Source: a virus
Virus record (IMG/VR): IMGVR_UViG_3300032050_000965
Location: 1-21,075 of that record
Length of the DNA: 21,075 nucleotides
Direction: 5' to 3' (one strand)
Below are positions 16,701 to 21,075 of this stretch, in pieces. Each line of letters starts with the position of its first letter. The first letter of the stretch is position 1. The position numbers were made by a program, and so were the translations under genes. Below the pieces are notes generated by a model. It was not told the DNA's origin. It saw nothing but the letters and a program-made list of their open reading frames with translations, and searched no databases.

Positions 16701-18470
16701 GTCAGGGTTGACGCGCTTAGTAATCTCATTACCTGCTTCATCAATCTCACGAACGATAGTAGGTGAGGCATAAGCCTTTGGAACGCCCTTGCTACCAAAG
16801 TTACGCAGGAATGTTCTTCCAGCTTCTGACTTATCTACACCACGAATAGTTGCAAGTGTATACCAGATACCTTCGTAGATTTGTTTGCGCTGACCTTCGT
16901 TGCCTGCAGTAAATGCTTCTGCAATAATCTTTGCGTGGTAACGAGAGTTAGCAAGACGAGCTAGACGATATACCTGTGTTGATGCGTCATCTGCCAGTAC
17001 ATTAAACTGGTTATCACGAAAAAATGGAATGGTTGAGAACTTACGTGCAAAGCGGTCAATGCGTCCTTGAATCTGACGCAAAGGCATACGTGTAGCTCCG
17101 TCAGAACCTTTGATACGACCAACCTGACGCTCTAAACCTGCAAGGTCTGCAACATCATCTGTTAGTCCAGCAGCAATATCTTCATATTGGATTGTGCCAG
17201 TACCATAGAAGGCATCAACAATCTTTTGACCAACTTCGTCAATGTTAAAAACTTTGTTTGCTGTTCTAAATGTAGCAATACGTGCCTTGCGTGCAGGACT
17301 AAGTGTAGGAACAAGTGGAGTCATACGTGCTGCTTGTCCACTAACAATGCTCTTTAGATCTACCACATTTAGTAAATAATTTCTTGCAGTTGCTGCGTCT
17401 TTAACGCCAGCTTTAATAAACTCATCTATAGCTGCTGGACCAAACTCTGGTGCGATACGACGTAGTTCATCACTAACAGCAACCTGAGCGCGTAGATCTC
17501 TAGTTGTATTACGTATCTTACTTAGTTCGTCTAGTTTTTCACCATAGAGATTAAAAAAATCTACTACACCCTTTTGCTCAAATACTTTATCTAGTCGCTG
17601 TGTATTTCCAGCAACAGCAAATAGATTACGACCATAAGTAAACTTCTCTTTACCAATAACATTAAATAGTAAGAAGTCTCCGGCATCGTATGCCTTCTTA
17701 GCCTTACCTAATATTAGTGTTGGGTCAGCAAAAATGCGATATGTTGCATCTCCAAGTCCAGATATACCTTTATAGAGAAAGCCTGAGCCTTCCATTGAAC
17801 CTGGAAGTAATATGTTTGCAAGTGCGCGACCAGGAGAATACTTGGCAGCATTGACCTTATCTAGCGCATTTTGAAAATCTTTAACATCTTCTTCTGTGCT
17901 ATAGCGTAGATCTGCACGACGCGCAATCTGCTTTTCAATCTCAGTACCTTCTGCAATGATCTTATCAAGCGGTGTACCGCCTGCTACCTTCATAGCAACA
18001 TTGATTAAGTCATTACCAAATTCTGTTTTAGCACGTGAAATACGATCTGGGCTAAAGACCATATCGCCTTTATCGTTAGCAATCTCAAAGGCTTTACCGA
18101 TATTTACGCCTTGGTCTAATGCAATAGCACCAGTACGATAGATGCGAGTCATCGCATCTGATACTTCAGTTAATGCAGCAAATGTTCCACCGATAACAGC
18201 CTTAATAGGAGCTGTTGCGTAATGAAATGCTGTTCCAAACCAACCACGCTTTTGCTCAGGTGGCGCATCTTCTGATTCGCCAAACATAGCAAGGTGAGCG
18301 TTCTGTTGGTCTTGAGTCATTTGACCAAACTTCTGTTGTGCAACTGGTGCAGGTAGAGCAAGTAGGGTCTTGTGAGAATCAAGAAGTTTTGCTAAACCAT
18401 CAACTTGTGACTTTTGTGATGGATTAAGACCAGCCTGTGCTGCCGCAGCAATTAAATTATTCTGCGCCAT
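13740..18470 (-). CDS. Giant putative internal virion / DNA-ejection protein (1576 aa)
   Basis: At 1576 residues this is by far the largest gene. It is mostly charged and helix-like, with one weakly hydrophobic stretch at about residues 77-103 (HYATAPIKAVIGGTFAAL) that could insert into or lie along a membrane. No signal peptide or protease motif was seen, nor the polymerase motifs of N4-type virion RNA polymerase. A C-terminal part (from about residue 1115, with YFFYPGLEP, FLGEYGEDAP and FGFIAPASPQ) resembles large uncharacterised phage virion proteins I have seen. Location between portal and scaffold and linkage to three other large helical proteins suggest a core or ejected protein comparable in role to T7 gp14-16. 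A tape measure is less likely, because no tail-tube genes are nearby. Its ATG directly follows the previous TAA. Confidence 0.6.
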   Translation of the reverse strand: MAQNNLIAAAAQAGLNPSQKSQVDGLAKLLDSHKTLLALPAPVAQQKFGQMTQDQQNAHLAMFGESEDAPPEQKRGWFGTAFHYATAPIKAVIGGTFAALTEVSDAMTRIYRTGAIALDQGVNIGKAFEIANDKGDMVFSPDRISRAKTEFGNDLINVAMKVAGGTPLDKIIAEGTEIEKQIARRADLRYSTEEDVKDFQNALDKVNAAKYSPGRALANILLPGSMEGSGFLYKGISGLGDATYRIFADPTLILGKAKKAYDAGDFLLFNVIGKEKFTYGRNLFAVAGNTQRLDKVFEQKGVVDFFNLYGEKLDELSKIRNTTRDLRAQVAVSDELRRIAPEFGPAAIDEFIKAGVKDAATARNYLLNVVDLKSIVSGQAARMTPLVPTLSPARKARIATFRTANKVFNIDEVGQKIVDAFYGTGTIQYEDIAAGLTDDVADLAGLERQVGRIKGSDGATRMPLRQIQGRIDRFARKFSTIPFFRDNQFNVLADDASTQVYRLARLANSRYHAKIIAEAFTAGNEGQRKQIYEGIWYTLATIRGVDKSEAGRTFLRNFGSKGVPKAYASPTIVREIDEAGNEITKRVNPDELPNGQRSALFNFQLSETISTPSIQDLDRLSARSGIIDNVMGLSQQKWADDMTSVWVLGTLAGPKFPVRNAAEDLMLHLAVGDSPWGVVKGRLLSTTLRVASGEGKLGFINKIVRKKQVDTFNAKIKAAADAGDVNAAQTVMAEAILDSMVGKFLDPEAAEFLTEFAKFGRLDETMRIIGEGGKNGLRGADQFMAATDDVAKYGQMAALTYDGTAYKQAYGKRSYAPFSPIASTESRLGWLVQISRVANDEIGSLAIANLNDEGKAIDEIVTYLKSLTQQERERFQLYSIPGETEQNHAQRAFQAVKNLLSKENGDVNQDLLSKIRFTDGLGKVKVSANNLGLDDLPGLDDIALAPRWINGPVLVPVTEGNQFAAGIMEKLWGYMGEANARFSREPLVIYQLTQIRKNMRATGFEKSIMDRFTVGLTGEALEKGKEKATRHLVDIAEDLARERVLAFVDNPAVRSQLAMSGRNFARFYRATEDFYRRIVRTVKYNPESLSRAALTYEGISHSGFVQTDDNGEQYFFYPGLEPVYKAVNGIMKAFGVETAFQIPMPVEFSGKLKMITPSMNPDSLFPTFAGPLAAFPVKVMGNLIPQFAELERAFLGEYGEDAPMINAVLPAHVNRILGALNKDERSSQYASAFRKGVTYLEAAGYSPKSRIEIVNGQEVEVPPTPGELQEYKDKLQSATLSVLALRAVFGFIAPASPQVTLKSDMAKWVRDNERTNFKQVFNNLLQTYNGDIDRTTKEWIRLYPNQMPFTVSESERNTVAVVRAVDGADTWIQENKPLLEKYKEGAPFLIPTKGDFNFDAYKIIFQAGLKKSKTLDDYLKEVGAAKDIQYYYSQKELYEADLAGTPSDEGKRLIRQQWNTWADQYKNTRPVLQEELGTGGAGRQIQRQRAYQDLVNMLSDKDVTAQPKTRALLSKMVNEFEAYKTARDSITGNGDTQQNYKDLLRQSIKVKLLEIAGANPNAKSAYDVLFSRLIGD

Positions 18471-18875
18471 TTATAGACCTCGTGATGCAGCTCGCTGATA
18501 CAAGATCGCAATTTCACCAGTTTGATCGTATGGAATCATCTTTGCTAATACATCAGATAGTTTTTCAGTTGCTGGATTCATACCTAGTACTTCTGGACCA
18601 GGACCAGGGCCTAACCTATTACCAGCCATAATGTCTTCAGTTGGGCGCTGTGATGGTGCAAATAATTCTGTTACTGGTGCCTGTTCTGCAGCTTCACGTA
18701 CATCTCCTGCACGAGCAGGACGTACATCACCAGTCTTGGCAAGCGGAGCACCTGACTTAATAGCCTGTGTCTCAACGCCTTCGCCGTATGCTGTAGAACC
18801 TAATTCTAATTTATCAGTACGTGTGGAGAATTTACCTGGACCTGCTGGTCCAGCCAGTGGATTCATCATACTCAC
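18471..18875 (-). CDS. Putative small structural protein of unknown function (134 aa)
   Basis: The 134-residue product starts at a GTG (18873-18875) that overlaps the previous stop in a GTGA junction and has GGAGG seven bases upstream. A start 48 bases further upstream is in frame but would overlap the previous gene by 52 bases and lacks this ribosome site. The N-terminal two thirds are Gly/Pro/Ala-rich and probably disordered (NPLAGPAGPGKF near residue 5, LGPGPGPEVLG near 88). The last 35 residues look helical (EKLSDVLAKM). The TAA stop is followed directly by the ATG of the giant gene. Small proteins of this composition occur beside portals in other phages as I recall, but no function is assigned. 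Confidence 0.7.
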   Translation of the reverse strand: MSMMNPLAGPAGPGKFSTRTDKLELGSTAYGEGVETQAIKSGAPLAKTGDVRPARAGDVREAAEQAPVTELFAPSQRPTEDIMAGNRLGPGPGPEVLGMNPATEKLSDVLAKMIPYDQTGEIAILYQRAASRGL

Positions 18876-19087
18876 TGTTGTTCCTCCTCTAATTTTTCTA
18901 AGTCTGTTGCCATATCTTCCCAAGCCCTATTGGTTTGAGTAAGATGATTTGATTGATAAATTGATAACTCCATTAGTTCACCTGTTAATGTTTCAACAGA
19001 TGAAGCAATGTTATGTAAAAAGCCTATACCGACAACAACAAAATCAAGAAAGCGCACTGGACGAGAAATGTAATTATTATCTTTCAT
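18872..19087 (-). CDS. Small protein of unknown function with a short hydrophobic N-terminal segment (71 aa)
   Basis: The 71-residue product has an uncharged stretch at about residues 13-29 (FLDFVVVGIGFLHNIAS). This could be a short membrane-associated or buried helix, and it is followed by an acidic, glutamate-rich C-terminal half ending DLEKLEEEQQ that may be helical. AAGGAG lies nine bases before the ATG. Its TGA stop overlaps the GTG start of the next gene in a GTGA junction, indicating coupled translation. The size and single hydrophobic segment recall small lysis proteins, but there is no lysis gene neighbourhood, so I leave the function open. Confidence 0.65.
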   Translation of the reverse strand: MKDNNYISRPVRFLDFVVVGIGFLHNIASSVETLTGELMELSIYQSNHLTQTNRAWEDMATDLEKLEEEQQ

Positions 19088-19115
19088 CGCCCAGTGCTCC
19101 TTCTATTAAAAGTTA

Positions 19116-19256
19116 TTATCCCTTTTTTACTGCGTTGCCACGACGGCCTGCTGGCATCATTGATGGAACTACCTTGCCACCTGCTGGCTTAGATGTGTCC
19201 TTCTTGCCTTCGACTGGCTTTGACATTGGCGCTGCTGCGCGAGATCCCTTGTTCAT
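19116..19256 (-). CDS. Small basic protein of unknown function (46 aa)
   Basis: This 46-residue frame begins MNKGSRAAAPMSKPVEG and ends RRGNAVKKG. It is rich in Lys, Arg, Ala, Gly and Pro, with no cysteine and no hydrophobic segment, so it is probably soluble and disordered. An excellent ribosome site (GAGGAGG, seven bases upstream of the ATG) strongly supports translation even though the gene is short. It follows the portal stop by 17 bases and is the first of three small genes between the portal and the giant protein. I do not recognise a family. Position suggests a virion or assembly accessory protein. Confidence 0.72.
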   Translation of the reverse strand: MNKGSRAAAPMSKPVEGKKDTSKPAGGKVVPSMMPAGRRGNAVKKG

Positions 19257-19273
19257 ATTTACACCTCCTCTGC

Positions 19274-21034
19274 TTAAGCTGCGCCGGTGATACCAGCGAG
19301 TAATTGGGCTATATCGGGTCTTTGACCAGCAGCAGGGGCCATACCACCTTGTTCTTGTGGAGGTTGCGCTGAGGCTGGGGCGGGGGCCGCACCTGCTGCT
19401 GGAAGTTGTTGTTCCATACCTGGTGCCATAGGTGGCATCGCTGGGGCTGGAGGTGGTGGTTCTGGTGTAAATGCTTTTTCGATTGTGCTCTCTAGCGATT
19501 GGCCCTTTTGCCGACCTTGGATAACAGATGCAATGCGGGTGATAATCTCACTAGGGTCTTGGCCTTGCGCTGCAAGGGCCGGAATGGCTTGAGCATACTG
19601 AGCAACAGCCACGCGCAAAGAATCGCGCATTTCTTCGATATCAACACGTTGTTCCTCCTGCGTAACATTCAAGTCCATTGGAATCTCACGACGTACATAG
19701 TCACGAGATACGAGCTTGTCTGAACGCATTTGTAGTAATGCAATGATGGCACGGTTTGGATCCATACCAGACATAATTCCGTAGCGTACATCTACGCCGT
19801 ACTCACCCTTGATGTCACGAGATGGTGTGTACTTTAGAACGTAAGGTGTTCCATCATCTGAACCCTTGATGGTCTTTGGAATACCACCAAAGATTTTCTC
19901 GTCTGCTTCAAAACAAACAGAGATAAGTTCCTGGAACATACGAGCAAATTGTGCTTGTGCTGCCTTGATCTGTGTATCAAAGCCAGCCTGTAGTGCTTGC
20001 ACACCACGGCCTGTTACAACTGATGCATCAATGTTACCTGAACGAGATTCAGGATAACGAGCACCAAGGCGTAGTTCACGCTCTAATACACCAGATTCTG
20101 TAAAGACTCCAGGTGGTAGTTCTAGCGGAACGCGACGAATACCTTGTGGATTAGCAGAACGCATAATGGAATCTGGACCAAGTGCCAACTCTTGCACATC
20201 CTGTGGGATAGCAATAGGTGCTTGGATAGATTTTTCTGCTGCTTGGATCTGCAATACTGCAAAGCGAGCACGAGCTAACTGTACAGATAGAACATCATCA
20301 AACTGTCCACGTGCTTCACCGTCAAGTGAAGAACGCATTACGACAGATGCCATTGCCTTACCTAAGATGTTAGGCGTGCGTGATAGAACAAGGTTCTTAC
20401 GCTCTGGTAGATAGAGCAAGTCCTGGTCCTTGTCGTGGTACTTGACCATTGAGATATAAGGAGAAGATAAAGCGTACTGGTTCTTACCTAGGATTAAATC
20501 GTAATACTCTGGGTATTGTGCCGCTAGTGTCTCTGCATCGGTAACGATAACCTGAGTTACAGACATAACGCGACCATAACGATCTAACTCTGGGTAGGTA
20601 CCAAATGGATTGAGCATACGGATACGAGGGTTGTTATCCTCAAAGTCCATCTCAACCATACCGATACCAAGACCGTAGGTGTTATACCAGTCTGCTGCTG
20701 TGTACATCTGCAGTTGTAGGTCAGAGTTTGTTACATAGAAGTTTGCAATACGAGTTCTGGTATCTGCAGCCTTGCGTGCAGCGTCAGAAACCATATTGGT
20801 TGCTGAACAGTTAAAGGATGGCAGTGGTGCCATTGCTTCTGCTAAGTCACGTGCTGCTACGTCAATGAAGTTTGCAACCAGAGGCTTTGGATATTCCTCT
20901 GAAAACATTGCAGGGTATACCTTAGAGATATCTCCCTGACGCACCGAGAGCACATCACGCATACGTTGATCTCGCGCTGATGAGCGAGTACGTAAGCGTG
21001 CGAGCTTAGCGTCAACTTCTTTGACTGATAACAA
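19274..21034 (-). CDS. Portal protein (head-tail connector)
   Basis: This 586-residue protein is the likely dodecameric portal ring, through which DNA is packaged and ejected at one capsid vertex. The length, the acidic and aromatic core with LNPFGTYPELDRYGRV (about residues 140-155), and a position ahead of scaffold and capsid genes all fit portals of short-tailed phages. Residues from about 517 to the end form a proline/alanine/glutamine-rich low-complexity tail, probably disordered. The start is TTG at 21032-21034, with AAGGA seven bases upstream; no ATG or GTG in frame precedes it within the window, and the frame stays open to the window edge. A longer product starting outside the window is possible but unlikely given the ribosome site. 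Identity rests on recalled family features, not on a search. Confidence 0.8.
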   Translation of the reverse strand: MLSVKEVDAKLARLRTRSSARDQRMRDVLSVRQGDISKVYPAMFSEEYPKPLVANFIDVAARDLAEAMAPLPSFNCSATNMVSDAARKAADTRTRIANFYVTNSDLQLQMYTAADWYNTYGLGIGMVEMDFEDNNPRIRMLNPFGTYPELDRYGRVMSVTQVIVTDAETLAAQYPEYYDLILGKNQYALSSPYISMVKYHDKDQDLLYLPERKNLVLSRTPNILGKAMASVVMRSSLDGEARGQFDDVLSVQLARARFAVLQIQAAEKSIQAPIAIPQDVQELALGPDSIMRSANPQGIRRVPLELPPGVFTESGVLERELRLGARYPESRSGNIDASVVTGRGVQALQAGFDTQIKAAQAQFARMFQELISVCFEADEKIFGGIPKTIKGSDDGTPYVLKYTPSRDIKGEYGVDVRYGIMSGMDPNRAIIALLQMRSDKLVSRDYVRREIPMDLNVTQEEQRVDIEEMRDSLRVAVAQYAQAIPALAAQGQDPSEIITRIASVIQGRQKGQSLESTIEKAFTPEPPPPAPAMPPMAPGMEQQLPAAGAAPAPASAQPPQEQGGMAPAAGQRPDIAQLLAGITGAA

Positions 21035-21044
21035 TGTGGGGTCC

Positions 21045-21075
21045 TTACTTAGACTTCTTGTATAATCCTGGGTAC
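21045..21075 (-). CDS. 3' end of an upstream gene (unidentified; possibly terminase)
   Basis: Only the last codons of the preceding gene lie in the window. One frame reads YPGLYKKSK and ends in a TAA at 21045-21047 that overlaps the AAGGA ribosome binding site of the portal gene. Another frame reads VPRIIQEV and ends in a TAA at 21049-21051. The overlapping stop and ribosome site resemble other junctions here, so I prefer the first frame. A large terminase subunit commonly precedes the portal in phage late operons, but nothing in these few residues proves that identity. Confidence 0.3.
   Translation of the reverse strand, partial: YPGLYKKSK

Noticed and set aside
13740-18470. Giant protein as an N4-type virion RNA polymerase
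   Set aside because: The capsid resembles N4-gp56, so I looked for the polymerase motifs (a catalytic Asp motif, a Lys-Tyr-Gly motif and a His-Asp motif). I could not see them in the protein.
13740-18470. Giant protein as a tail tape measure
   Set aside because: It lies between portal and scaffold, away from any tail tube or chaperone gene, and no long hydrophobic repeats are seen.
18872-19087. Holin
   Set aside because: There is only one short hydrophobic stretch and no endolysin nearby. It stays unassigned.
21035-21075. Promoter from TATAAT on the plus strand near the right edge
   Set aside because: It is on the wrong strand for the only genes here and has no matching -35 visible in the window. 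The bases are the end of the upstream gene.

Overview
The window is a late structural (virion morphogenesis) block of a tailed bacteriophage. Every credible gene lies on the minus strand, so transcription runs from position 21075 towards position 1. Genes are packed almost end to end, with many 1-nt (TAATG) and 4-nt (ATGA, GTGA, TTGA) overlaps and bacterial Shine-Dalgarno sites. No tape-measure protein, tail tube, sheath or baseplate gene was recognised. A portal, scaffold, N4-gp56-like major capsid protein (MCP), putative head-tail adaptor and several fibre proteins are present. I infer a short-tailed (podovirus-like) phage. Several small proteins (the CFGC protein at 7878-8150, the fibronectin-III adhesin, the scaffold) resemble, from memory, proteins of actinobacterial phages. 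Others (the DUF6496- and DUF6321-like proteins and the MAHF-type tail domain) are of kinds I associate with aquatic phages. The sequence looks AT-leaning. A low-GC aquatic actinobacterium is a reasonable host guess, but it is inference.

Layout in transcription order: (1) the tail end of an unidentified gene at the right edge, possibly terminase. (2) A portal protein starting with TTG (19274-21034). (3) Three small unknown proteins (18471-19256). (4) A group of four large proteins between portal and scaffold: a 1576-aa giant, then 232, 508 and 391 aa (10335-18470). These are candidate internal or DNA-ejection proteins. (5) The largest intergenic gap (10214-10334), with two small hairpins, followed by the scaffold (9743-10213) and the MCP (8534-9712). 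(6) A GAAA-loop hairpin, then a run of small overlapping genes, four of them lysine-rich or very short (7141-8470). (7) Two small structural-type proteins, a 539-aa threonine-rich collagen-like fibre and a GT4-type glycosyltransferase (3822-7131). (8) A putative adaptor, a second fibre sharing its C-terminal domain with the collagen fibre, and a glycine-rich adhesin with two FnIII domains (872-3822). (9) A methyltransferase fused to a phage tail-type N-terminal domain (32-853), and the first codons of another gene at the left edge.

The portal, scaffold and MCP build the head, and the large internal proteins probably fill the core or are ejected. The adaptor joins head to tail. The fibre, glycosyltransferase, adhesin and methyltransferase genes form a host-recognition module that may include chemical modification of virion fibres or of the host surface. 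The least explained parts are the giant-protein group, the enzyme-fibre module, the start-less reading frame upstream of the scaffold and the cassette of tiny basic proteins. No tRNA, rRNA, CRISPR array, insertion sequence, integrase or attachment site was recognised.
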